A stretch of DNA of 64,000 bases. Source: Akkermansiaceae bacterium. GTDB taxonomy: Bacteria > Verrucomicrobiota > Verrucomicrobiia > Verrucomicrobiales > Akkermansiaceae. The DNA lies in NCBI GenBank assembly GCA_019634595.1, contig JAHCBC010000002.1, forward strand, positions 496,001 to 560,000. Direction: 5' to 3'. The notes beneath the pieces were generated by a model. The model searched no databases, had not been told where the DNA came from, and worked only from the letters and a program-made list of their open reading frames with translations. Positions 23,505 to 30,345 of this stretch are shown piece after piece; the stretch's first letter is position 1; each line of letters begins with the position of its first letter. Position numbers and translations under genes: made by a program.

Positions 23505-24245
23505 ATGAGTGTAGAGTCCAAAAAGGCCTTTGATCCCGCGCGTTATTTTCGAAAGCTCGGACGCTCGATCAAGAAGCGGATCTATTGGTGGAAGCTGAAG
23601 CGGAAGTTCACCGGCGGCTGGACACCGGGCACCGATGAGAAGGAATTCTCCCGCCGTTCCTATAACTCCTATGATGAGTATCTGGAGCACCAGCGCTCGA
23701 AGCTGAACATCATCGATCTCAAGACGTATGATGAGAAGTTCCGCGCCGCCCTCGGGAAGCGCCTCGCCGGATGGGGGATCCCGCTCCAGGGAAAGACGGC
23801 CCTCTGCCTGGCCGCGCGCATCGGCAGTGAGGTGAAGGCCTTCATCGACAACGGATGCTTCGCCATCGGCATCGACCTCAACCCCGGGGAGAACAACCAC
23901 TACGTGGTGCATGGTGATTTCCACGCCCTCCAGTATGCGCCGGAGTCGGTCGATTTCGTGTTCACGAATTCGTTGGACCATGCGTTCGACATCAGCCGGA
24001 TCGCCAAGGAGGTGCGGAAGGTGCTGAAGGCGGACGGACGCCTGATCATCGAGGCCATCGACGGCGAGGCGGAGGGCGAGCAACCGGGTTTCTTCGAGAG
24101 CTTCTCATGGTCCACCACGGATGACCTGGTGAGGTTGTTCGAGCGGGAAGGCTTCAAGCTCGTGAAGCGCGAGCCTTTCGAGTATCCATGGAAAGGCCGC
24201 CAGCTCCACCTGGTGAAAGCCGCGGATGCCCCCGTGGCGGGATGA
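23505..24245 (+). CDS. SAM-dependent class I methyltransferase
   Basis: 246 residues. After a basic N-terminal region (residues 1-80, rich in K and R, possibly membrane-facing), the Rossmann motif I reads ALCLAARIGSEVKAF, the acidic end of strand 2 is GIDLNPGENNHYVVHGD, and post-motif blocks are SVDFVFTNSLDHAFD and EVRKVLKADGRLIIEA. The architecture is that of methyltransferase-11-like enzymes in LPS and capsule loci. It is divergent from legG, with a TTGCAT promoter-like element at 23434-23439. The target, perhaps a glycan hydroxyl or amidine, cannot be read. Confidence 0.78.
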   Translation: MSVESKKAFDPARYFRKLGRSIKKRIYWWKLKRKFTGGWTPGTDEKEFSRRSYNSYDEYLEHQRSKLNIIDLKTYDEKFRAALGKRLAGWGIPLQGKTALCLAARIGSEVKAFIDNGCFAIGIDLNPGENNHYVVHGDFHALQYAPESVDFVFTNSLDHAFDISRIAKEVRKVLKADGRLIIEAIDGEAEGEQPGFFESFSWSTTDDLVRLFEREGFKLVKREPFEYPWKGRQLHLVKAADAPVAG

Positions 24246-24263
24246 ACCCGGCCACCGCATGAT

Positions 24264-24283
24264 CCGCAGGCTGGTGCCTGCGG
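24264..24283. repeat. Inverted repeat between two methyltransferase genes
   Basis: CCGCAGG (24264-24270) and CCTGCGG (24277-24283) form perfect 7-base arms around a 6-base loop. There is no U-tract, so it may be a transcript-end hairpin or a small dispersed element rather than an intrinsic terminator. Confidence 0.4.
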
Positions 24284-24311
24284 CAGACCCTTATAAACAG
24301 ATTTTACGAAG

Positions 24312-25028
24312 ATGAGTTTGCGTGACCTTCCAACCCGCATCGGGCTGTGGCCCGAGTTCGCCCTGCTGGACGGGGTGAAGGTGCCCATCCGGGGATCTTT
24401 CCTCGCTCCCAGGATGCGCCGCCACCTCATGCGGGGTGGCTATGAACGGGCGGAGCGGAAGTTGCTCGCGCAGTTGATCGGGCCGGGCGACCGGGTGATC
24501 GAGCTGGGAGCTTCCCTGGGCATCGTTTCGACCCTTTTGGCGAAGAAAGTAGGGAAGGCCGGTGCGGTCTTGTCGGCCGAACCGAACAGCTTGCTGAAGC
24601 CCCATTTCGAACGCCAGCTCTCGGTGAACGGGGAGAAGGTGGAGCTGCTGGGTTTGCTGGGATGCCCCCTGTGGGATGGGCCGGTGCCGGAGGAGGTGGC
24701 GAGGCAACGGTTTTCCGCGGTGGCGAATTCCCTGTCCGGCCGGGCCGCAGGGGATGGGGGGGACTCCGTGCCATGGGTGACCTTGAAGGAACTGGCGGAA
24801 CGCGGAGGCATGCCGGAGCCGACCGCCCTTGTCATCGACGTGGAGGGTGGGGAGCAGGTCTGGTGCGACCATGCGCCGAACTTCCCGCCGTCACTCCGAA
24901 AGATCATCGTCGAGGTCCACCCCCACCTGATCGGTGAGGTGAAGGCCGGAACCTGCATCCAGGCGCTGGTGCGCGAGGGCTTCGGGATCGCCGCGTTCAG
25001 CGGGACGGTGTTCGGCCTGACCCGCTGA
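24312..25028 (+). CDS. FkbM family methyltransferase
   Basis: 238 residues. The motif DRVIELGASLGIVSTLLAKKVG near residue 60 is the SAM site, AVLSAEPNSLLKPHFERQLSVNG the second strand, and LVIDVEGGEQVWCDHAPNFPPSLRKIIVEVHPH the typical FkbM C-terminal block (DVEG then E at a metal-like site). FkbM enzymes methylate hydroxyls of sugars or polyketides and are common in surface-glycan loci. Its last 32 bases overlap the convergent glycosyltransferase gene. The ATG follows a promoter-poor gap with an inverted repeat. Confidence 0.86.
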   Translation: MSLRDLPTRIGLWPEFALLDGVKVPIRGSFLAPRMRRHLMRGGYERAERKLLAQLIGPGDRVIELGASLGIVSTLLAKKVGKAGAVLSAEPNSLLKPHFERQLSVNGEKVELLGLLGCPLWDGPVPEEVARQRFSAVANSLSGRAAGDGGDSVPWVTLKELAERGGMPEPTALVIDVEGGEQVWCDHAPNFPPSLRKIIVEVHPHLIGEVKAGTCIQALVREGFGIAAFSGTVFGLTR

Positions 25029-26121
25029 GCAGGGAGAGGAGCCGCCGCGCGTGCTCCTGCGGTGAGAACTGCCGGAGGACGTGCTCACGCACCTTGGCGA
25101 ATGCCGCCGAAGTGGACTCCGGATTTTCCCACGCGTGACGGATGACGGCGGTGAGGGAGGCGGCGGTGGATTCCGCGCTGACGAAGGTGGGCAGATGCCC
25201 GCCGTAAATGTCCTCCACCCCTTCGCAGGGGAAAGCGAAGGCGGGCTTGCCCGCCGTGACCGCCTCGACGAGGGAGCGGGGCAGGCCTTCGCGGAAGCTG
25301 GGCAGCAGCAGGGTATCCGCACGCTCCAGCAGGGAGGAAAGGCCTTCGAAGTTGCCGATCATCGCCACCCGGTCCTGGAGGCCGTGGGTGGAGATGGCCT
25401 TTTCCATCTGCGGCAGGTAATCCGGCTCGATGTCCCCGGCCAGCAGCAGGCCGAGACCGGCATGGCCCGCATCGGTGAGGGAACGCAGGACGTGCACTGC
25501 ATCCACTTGGTTCTTCCGCGGGCTGAGTTTTCCCACGACCAGCAGCCAGCGGCGGACATCCGGGTAGGGCTGGAGGAGCTGGTCCAGCCGCCGGGTGTCC
25601 TCCGGGTTTTCAGCCGGGACGCTGACGGAGTTGAAGAGCACATGCACCTTGGGGGAGAACTCCGGATGCGGAGTGAGCGCTTCCGCGATGGTGGAGGAAA
25701 CAGGGAGGATCAGCTCGTGGTCCTGCAACCGGTACTGGAGGGACTTCCGGATGGTGGCGATGCCGTCCCGCAGGATGACGGCGGAACGGCAGCCCAGCTC
25801 GCGGGAAAGGGCCGCCGCTTGGGGCGCCCACCACATTTCGTTGCTGATGATCCAGTCCGGCTTCGGGCCGGACAGGTTGCGGGCGATCGAGCGGATGGCG
25901 CCCTTGAACCGCAGGCGGTCGAAGAATTTCCGCCACTCCGGCAGTGGCGTGATGGTGACCGGCACGCCGATGCGGCCGCAGCGCTCGGTGAACTGGCCTT
26001 TTTCCGAGGAAATCACCCGCAGGCGGACGGAGCCGTCCGCGGACAATGCGGCGAGGCTTTCCGCGAGGCTGTTCTTCGAGCCGCCCCTGCCCGCGAATTT
26101 CTGGATGAAGACGATGTCCAT
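24997..26121 (-). CDS. Glycosyltransferase family 4
   Basis: 374 residues. N-terminal MDIVFIQKFAGRGGSKNSLAESL has the Gly-rich acceptor loop. The donor domain starts near residue 190 with LLVVGKLSPRKNQVDAVHVLR, then GNFEGLSSLLERADTLLLPSFREGLPRSLVEAVTAGKPAFAF, the GT4 E-x7-E signature. The 3' end overlaps the FkbM gene by 32 bases in opposite orientation. A palindromic promoter-like segment separates its start from the next glycosyltransferase. Donor and acceptor are unknown; the position suggests a role in assembling the glycan made by this cluster. Confidence 0.88.
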   Translation of the reverse strand: MDIVFIQKFAGRGGSKNSLAESLAALSADGSVRLRVISSEKGQFTERCGRIGVPVTITPLPEWRKFFDRLRFKGAIRSIARNLSGPKPDWIISNEMWWAPQAAALSRELGCRSAVILRDGIATIRKSLQYRLQDHELILPVSSTIAEALTPHPEFSPKVHVLFNSVSVPAENPEDTRRLDQLLQPYPDVRRWLLVVGKLSPRKNQVDAVHVLRSLTDAGHAGLGLLLAGDIEPDYLPQMEKAISTHGLQDRVAMIGNFEGLSSLLERADTLLLPSFREGLPRSLVEAVTAGKPAFAFPCEGVEDIYGGHLPTFVSAESTAASLTAVIRHAWENPESTSAAFAKVREHVLRQFSPQEHARRLLSLLSGSGRTPSR

Positions 26122-26155
26122 TTCGTGCTGCGGGCATGTTGGGGACGGAGCAAGC

Positions 26156-26169
26156 GGTCTTGCAAGACC
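26156..26169. promoter_or_regulatory. Perfect 14-base palindrome between divergent glycosyltransferases
   Basis: GGTCTTGCAAGACC lies in the 74-base gap between two divergent glycosyltransferase starts. It could be an operator serving both promoters. No regulator gene is adjacent, so the reading is tentative. Confidence 0.35.
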
Positions 26170-26195
26170 GGGGAAATATCAGAGACTGCCGCCGG

Positions 26196-27122
26196 ATGAG
26201 GAAGGCATTGATCCTGGGGCGTAGCAACGGCGTGGGCCTGGACCGCGACGCGGCCCTGCTGGGCGCGGCTCTGGAAGGTGCGGGGATGACGGTGAAGACA
26301 CCGCCCCTCAAAGGTTTGGGCGCGCTGCTTTCGCGTGAGTTCAAGGCGGACGCCGCCTTTCATCTGGAGCGCGTGGCCCCTTGGTGGAAACGCAAGGCGG
26401 GCTGCCATTTCCTGATCCCGAACCAGGAACGGTTCCCGGAGCGGTTGTTGGGCCGTCTGAAGATGATCGACCGGGTGCTGTGCAAGTCCCGGCATGCGGA
26501 GGAGATTTTCTCAAGGCACCATCCCGCGGTTTCCTACATCGGCTTCACCGCGGATGACCGGGTTCTGGAAAGTATGGCTCCGGACTACGGCCGGTTTTTC
26601 CATCTGGCGGGAAAGAGCACGCTGAAGAACACGGGGGTGTTGCTGGCACTCTGGGCCCGCCATCCGGAGTGGCCGGTGCTGACGCTCGTCCAGCATCCGG
26701 ACAACGCACCCGCGTCCGTCCCGGCGAATGTGGAGTTGGTGAGCCGCTACCTGCCTGATGCGGAGCTGAGGGAGATGCAGAACCGCTGCGGCATCCACCT
26801 CTGCCCGTCGCTGTCGGAGGGATGGGGGCACTATATCACGGAGGCCATGTCATGCCGCGCCGTGACCGTGGTGACGGACGCCCCGCCGATGAACGAGCTG
26901 GTCGATGCCACCCGTGGAGTCGTCGTCCCCTACGGAAAGACCGAGGCCCGGCACCTGGGAACGAATTTCCATATCCGGGAAGATCTGCTTGAAGAAGCGA
27001 TCTCACGCTTGATCGCCATGCCAGCGGAGGAAAAGGCCGCGCTGGGCACCGCCGCGCGGGCATGGTTCCTTGAGAACGACCGTGCGTTCCGGGAACGCGT
27101 CGCGGCGGTGGTGCGGGGGTAG
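26196..27122 (+). CDS. Glycosyltransferase, GT1/GT4-like
   Basis: 308 residues from the ATG in CRRMRKALILGRSNGVG; the frame extends 20 codons further up but with poor sequence. A short N-terminal domain (to about residue 110) is followed by FFHLAGKSTLKNTGVLLALW, a donor-domain start, and then CGIHLCPSLSEGWGHYITEAMSCRAVTVVTDAPPMNELV, the E-x7-E type signature (EGWGHYITEAM). RGVVVPYG fits the family's C-terminal strand. It ends 5 bases before the convergent DUF4190 gene. Specificity is unknown. Confidence 0.8.
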   Translation: MRKALILGRSNGVGLDRDAALLGAALEGAGMTVKTPPLKGLGALLSREFKADAAFHLERVAPWWKRKAGCHFLIPNQERFPERLLGRLKMIDRVLCKSRHAEEIFSRHHPAVSYIGFTADDRVLESMAPDYGRFFHLAGKSTLKNTGVLLALWARHPEWPVLTLVQHPDNAPASVPANVELVSRYLPDAELREMQNRCGIHLCPSLSEGWGHYITEAMSCRAVTVVTDAPPMNELVDATRGVVVPYGKTEARHLGTNFHIREDLLEEAISRLIAMPAEEKAALGTAARAWFLENDRAFRERVAAVVRG

Positions 27123-27127
27123 AATCC

Positions 27128-27811
27128 TCAGCGCTCCGGAGCGGGAACTTTCACCGGAGGCTCCGGGGATGCCTTCAGTGCGCCGTCCACCACATACGGT
27201 TCCACGATGCGGACGGCACCGGCGGTGGTGAGGAGGATATGGTTCGCGTTCACGTCCGACAGGTGGCTTTTCAGTGGTGGTGAGATGAGCAGCGCGGCGG
27301 ATGGATCCTCCGCATCCGCCGACCAGAAGTAGAGCCAATCCCCCGCATGGAGTCTGCGGACGGTGAGCAGCTCGCTCACGTTGGTGGTGTAGCCCATCGG
27401 GTCGAGCTGGCGGATGTCCGATGGGTAGGGGGCGGTGTCGGTTCCCTCTGCCTGGTGGTAGGCGACCAAGGCCGTGCCGATCTGGCGGACGTTGTTGAGG
27501 TAGGCCACTTCATGAGCCTTCTGTTGCGAGCGGATGAACAGCGGGGTGAGAAGCCCTGCCAGGAACGCGCCCACAAAGATCAGCACGAAGCTGCCGTAGC
27601 CCAGCCACAGGCCGGCCTTCGCCTGCCCCCTGCCTCCCAGCGCGCCGCCCGCCTTGCCGATCTGCGACAGGGCGATGTGGCCGAGGATGACCGCGGGCAG
27701 GAAGGTGGCCGCACAGGTGAGCGGGGAAAGGATGCCGCAGACCATGCTCGCCGTGGCCAGGCCGGATTTCGGAGCGGCGGGTGACACGGGCGCGATGGAT
27801 GGCGGATGCAT
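27128..27811 (-). CDS. DUF4190-like membrane protein with C-terminal extracytoplasmic domain
   Basis: 227 residues. Residues 15-90 contain two hydrophobic segments (ASMVCGILSPLTCAATFLPAVILGHIAL and YGSFVLIFVGAFLAGLLTPL) with the GHIALSQI motif seen in DUF4190 proteins. From residue 93, SQQKAHEVAYLNNVRQIGTALVAYHQAEG looks like the helix of type IV pilin-like/DUF1559 proteins that often follows in Verrucomicrobia and Planctomycetes. The upstream 26 codons before MHPPSI are not expected to be used. The function is not known. Confidence 0.65.
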   Translation of the reverse strand: MHPPSIAPVSPAAPKSGLATASMVCGILSPLTCAATFLPAVILGHIALSQIGKAGGALGGRGQAKAGLWLGYGSFVLIFVGAFLAGLLTPLFIRSQQKAHEVAYLNNVRQIGTALVAYHQAEGTDTAPYPSDIRQLDPMGYTTNVSELLTVRRLHAGDWLYFWSADAEDPSAALLISPPLKSHLSDVNANHILLTTAGAVRIVEPYVVDGALKASPEPPVKVPAPER

Positions 27812-27872
27812 GGTGATAGGATTGGCGGGAAGTGGCGGAAATGTCGAGCCGGTGTCCCCGCCTTCCTCCCGC

Positions 27873-28868
27873 TCAGGACGCCAGCGCATTCAGATGTTCC
27901 ATCGCGAGGCGGAAGACATCGAATGCCACCTCATCGCGATTGCAGAGGACGATGATGGAGGAGTTCGAATGGGGTGAGAATGCCACCCGTGCCGACACGC
28001 CCGGATCGCTGCCCGTGTGGCCCGGCCACATCCCGCCGCAGATGGGGGTGAGGTAGAAGCCATGTCCGTAGTCCGAGATCGCATTGATTCGGCCCTGCTC
28101 CTGCCACAGGAAGCTGCGCGCGGACTGGCTGAGAAAGTCTCCGCTCCGCAGGCAACCGAAGAAACTCTGTAGGTCGGCGGCCGTGGTCACGATCCCGCCA
28201 TCCGGTCCGCCGATCCGCGGAAGGTGGCCCGCATTGGTCCTCCCGTCGGGCAGATAGCCGTTGGCGAAATCCGTTGGCGGGTCATCCATCGGCGGAAAGC
28301 CCGTGGACCGCAGGCCGGCGGGTTCGAGCACCCAATGGTCCATCGCCTCGGGATAGGACATCCCGGTCAGTTCCTCGATGGCCAGTCCCAGCAGGATGAA
28401 TCCGGCCGAGCTGTAGGAGAACTCCCGCGGCGCTCCTTGCGGCGCTTTCAGGACGTAGGGCAGGAATGCTCCGGGGCGGTCCAGGCGGGCCACATCCATT
28501 CCGGCGAATGGCAGGTCCGAATCATCATTGATGTAGTCGCCAAGGCCCGAGCGATGGGAAAGCAGGGAGGCGAGCGACATCCGCTTATCGAAGTGTGCCG
28601 CAAGGGAAGGCACGACGTCGGCCAACGGTTGTGACAGTTGGCAGAGTCCCGCGTCCTCCAGCCTGGCGAGACAGGTTGCGGTGAACATTTTTCCGACGGA
28701 TGCCGTGGCGAAACGTGTGACCAGGGTGTTGGGTCTGCCGGTGTCCCGGTCCGCCAGCCCACCCGCGAACTTCACAAGCGTTTCCCCATTGTGACGCACA
28801 ACGGCGACGCCGCTGAATGCTTCCGAGAGGAGCAATGCGGTCAGGTTGCTTTCCGTCGAGATGTTCAT
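27873..28868 (-). CDS. Serine hydrolase, class C beta-lactamase/DD-peptidase fold
   Basis: 331 residues without an evident signal peptide. The nucleophile motif SxxK is SVGK near residue 57 (FATASVGKMFTA), the second motif is YSS (Y-x-N usual; here FSYSSAGFILLG), and the third is HTG (WPGHTGSDPG near residue 283). These place it in the beta-lactamase superfamily of esterases, DD-carboxypeptidases and class C enzymes. It is the last gene of a coupled trio with a CPT-like kinase and a VOC protein (ATGA overlaps). Without a signal peptide a cytoplasmic esterase is more likely than a true beta-lactamase. Confidence 0.83.
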   Translation of the reverse strand: MNISTESNLTALLLSEAFSGVAVVRHNGETLVKFAGGLADRDTGRPNTLVTRFATASVGKMFTATCLARLEDAGLCQLSQPLADVVPSLAAHFDKRMSLASLLSHRSGLGDYINDDSDLPFAGMDVARLDRPGAFLPYVLKAPQGAPREFSYSSAGFILLGLAIEELTGMSYPEAMDHWVLEPAGLRSTGFPPMDDPPTDFANGYLPDGRTNAGHLPRIGGPDGGIVTTAADLQSFFGCLRSGDFLSQSARSFLWQEQGRINAISDYGHGFYLTPICGGMWPGHTGSDPGVSARVAFSPHSNSSIIVLCNRDEVAFDVFRLAMEHLNALAS

Positions 28869-29428
28869 GTAGGGGCCGTATCTGTCTGGTTGCGGATTCG
28901 CTCAAGCGCCTGCGGCTTCTTTCCCGAGTAAAAAAGCTGTTTCAGCTGTTCCACGTTCTGCTCCGTGGTGTGGGTGAAGGTGTTCACCTCATTGTCATAG
29001 TCTCCATGGCGGTGAACCCAGCCGAGCTGCATCTTAGCGAAACCAAGCTGGCGGTCGCCACGTGCTGCCTCACGACGTTCCAGTTCTTCGAGTGGACACC
29101 CGACTTTCACGAAAAACACATCGAAACCGCGTAATGCCTGTGCGATTTCGTCCATCCAGTCCGTGCGTTCGATGACATGATCAATGATCATCGGAAAGCC
29201 GCAGCCTGCGATGAGCGGCAGCGACCGATGGAAAGCCGAAAGCAGCGGCATGAGCAGTTTCGGGCGGATCAGGTCATCCTTGAGCGCCTCGTCTGGAGCC
29301 ATGAAGATGAATTTGTCATTCGAGACATAAAGCGTCGGCTCGGGCATCGCCCGCTGGAGTGCGGTGGCAAGGGTGGTTTTTCCGGAACTGGAAGTTCCAT
29401 TGAGAAGGATGGCGTGGGCGCGGTTCAT
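28865..29428 (-). CDS. AAA/CPT-like small-molecule kinase
   Basis: 187 residues. Walker A is LLNGTSSSGKTTLATAL at residues 8-24; the Asp in VSNDKFIFM aligns with the general-base region of chloramphenicol phosphotransferase (CPT) family; VFFVKVGCPLEELERREAARGDRQLG is the typical lid or nucleotide-side helix of that family. CPT-like proteins phosphorylate small molecules, but most bacterial members have unknown substrates. The gene is coupled by ATGA to both the VOC gene upstream and the serine hydrolase downstream. Confidence 0.8.
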   Translation of the reverse strand: MNRAHAILLNGTSSSGKTTLATALQRAMPEPTLYVSNDKFIFMAPDEALKDDLIRPKLLMPLLSAFHRSLPLIAGCGFPMIIDHVIERTDWMDEIAQALRGFDVFFVKVGCPLEELERREAARGDRQLGFAKMQLGWVHRHGDYDNEVNTFTHTTEQNVEQLKQLFYSGKKPQALERIRNQTDTAPT

Positions 29429-29823
29429 GATGCGGGGGAGTGGGAGGGATCGCCAATGATCACCGCCTCGATGCGGTAGCCGTCCGGGTCGATGGCAAAG
29501 GCGGCGAAGTAATCCGGCCCGTATTCCGGATGGAGCCCGGCCCCGCCGTTGTCCGTTCCGTCGTGGGCGAGTGCGGCTTCATGGAAACGCAGGACCGCTT
29601 CCCGTGATGGCGCGCTGAAGGCGAGGTGGAATCCGTCGCCCGGCACGCTGGCATTCCCAGGTCGGAGCTTGAGGGCGAAAAGATCCTCCCGGTCGTTCAG
29701 CCCGTAGCCGATGAAGGTCGTGTCCTCCCACACGCGCCGGTAGCCGAGCGTCCGGAGCACGGCGTCATAGAATCCGGCGGAACGGTTGAGATCCGTCACG
29801 GCAAAGGAGAGATGGTGGATCAT
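29425..29823 (-). CDS. VOC-superfamily (glyoxalase/bleomycin-resistance-like) protein
   Basis: 132 residues from the ATG in MIHHLSFAVTDLNRSAGFYDAVL, the standard VOC opening with a metal-ligand His. The two beta-alpha-beta-beta-beta modules are present; AIDPDGYRIEAVI near the C-terminus carries the final Glu ligand. Members include glyoxalase I, fosfomycin-resistance and bleomycin-binding proteins, as well as many enzymes of unknown role. The upstream frame extension before this ATG is rejected because it overlaps the divergent operator region. First gene of the trio, divergent from blaI. Confidence 0.84.
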   Translation of the reverse strand: MIHHLSFAVTDLNRSAGFYDAVLRTLGYRRVWEDTTFIGYGLNDREDLFALKLRPGNASVPGDGFHLAFSAPSREAVLRFHEAALAHDGTDNGGAGLHPEYGPDYFAAFAIDPDGYRIEAVIIGDPSHSPAS

Positions 29824-29885
29824 GTCCCCATCGTTTCCGGTCCGGGGAAAAATGTCGAGCGGCGGGATGGTGTGGATGATCAACT

Positions 29886-29934
29886 GACGACAAGTGTCGT
29901 CATTTTCGGATTGACGATGACGACAAATGTCGGC
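29886..29934. promoter_or_regulatory. Two BlaI-type operator dyads and promoter in divergent gap
   Basis: Dyad 1 (29886-29901) is GACGACA-AG-TGTCGTC with perfect 7-base arms. Dyad 2 (29919-29934) is GACGACA-AA-TGTCGGC with one mismatch. Centres are 33 bases apart, about three helical turns. The core ACA-NN-TGT is that of BlaI/MecI operators. A TTGACG at 29911-29916 with CATTCC 17 bases on would make a promoter overlapped by dyad 2, so repressor binding would block blaI transcription and perhaps the divergent trio. Confidence 0.65.
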
Positions 29935-29946
29935 ATTCCATATTCC

Positions 29947-30345
29947 ATGAGTGGAAATTTCCTTCCCGCGTTGTCGGCGGCGGAACAGGCGCTGATGGAT
30001 CTGGTCTGGAAGCACCAACCCGCTACGGTGGCCCGCCTGCTGGAACTGGTGAATGCCTCCCGCCCGGAGCCGATCACGCGCAACACGCTGCAGACCCAGC
30101 TTTCCCGGCTGGAGGCGAAGGGATGGATCCGCCGGGCGGAAGGGGAGAAGTCACTGGAATACTCCGCGGTGGTGAAGGAGAAGAAAGGCCGTGTCGGACT
30201 GCTGAAGGATCTGAAGGGCCGGATGTTCGGTGGCTCCGCCTTGTCGATGATGCGCTGCCTCGTGGAGGAGGGCGGGATTTCAAAGACGGAGATCGCCGAG
30301 CTGCGGAAGCTGTTGGATGAACATGGAAAGGGAGGAAAGCCATGA
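29947..30345 (+). CDS. BlaI/MecI-family transcriptional repressor
   Basis: 132 residues. The winged helix-turn-helix covers residues 8-75 (LSAAEQALMDLVWKHQPATVARLLELV ... ITRNTLQTQLSRLEAKGWIRRAEGEKSLEYSAVV), and the C-terminal helices GGSALSMMRCLVEEGGISKTEIAELRKLLDEH form the dimer domain, with the usual proteolysis region between. Such repressors are cleaved after the partner M56 protein senses a signal. The start ATG has no Shine-Dalgarno and is close to the predicted transcription start, so the mRNA may be leaderless. It overlaps the M56 gene by ATGA. Confidence 0.9.
   Translation: MSGNFLPALSAAEQALMDLVWKHQPATVARLLELVNASRPEPITRNTLQTQLSRLEAKGWIRRAEGEKSLEYSAVVKEKKGRVGLLKDLKGRMFGGSALSMMRCLVEEGGISKTEIAELRKLLDEHGKGGKP

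Noticed and set aside
28865..29428. Chloramphenicol resistance by phosphotransferase
   Set aside because: Only the fold and Walker A are visible. Many CPT-like proteins have unrelated substrates, and nothing else nearby is a known resistance gene.
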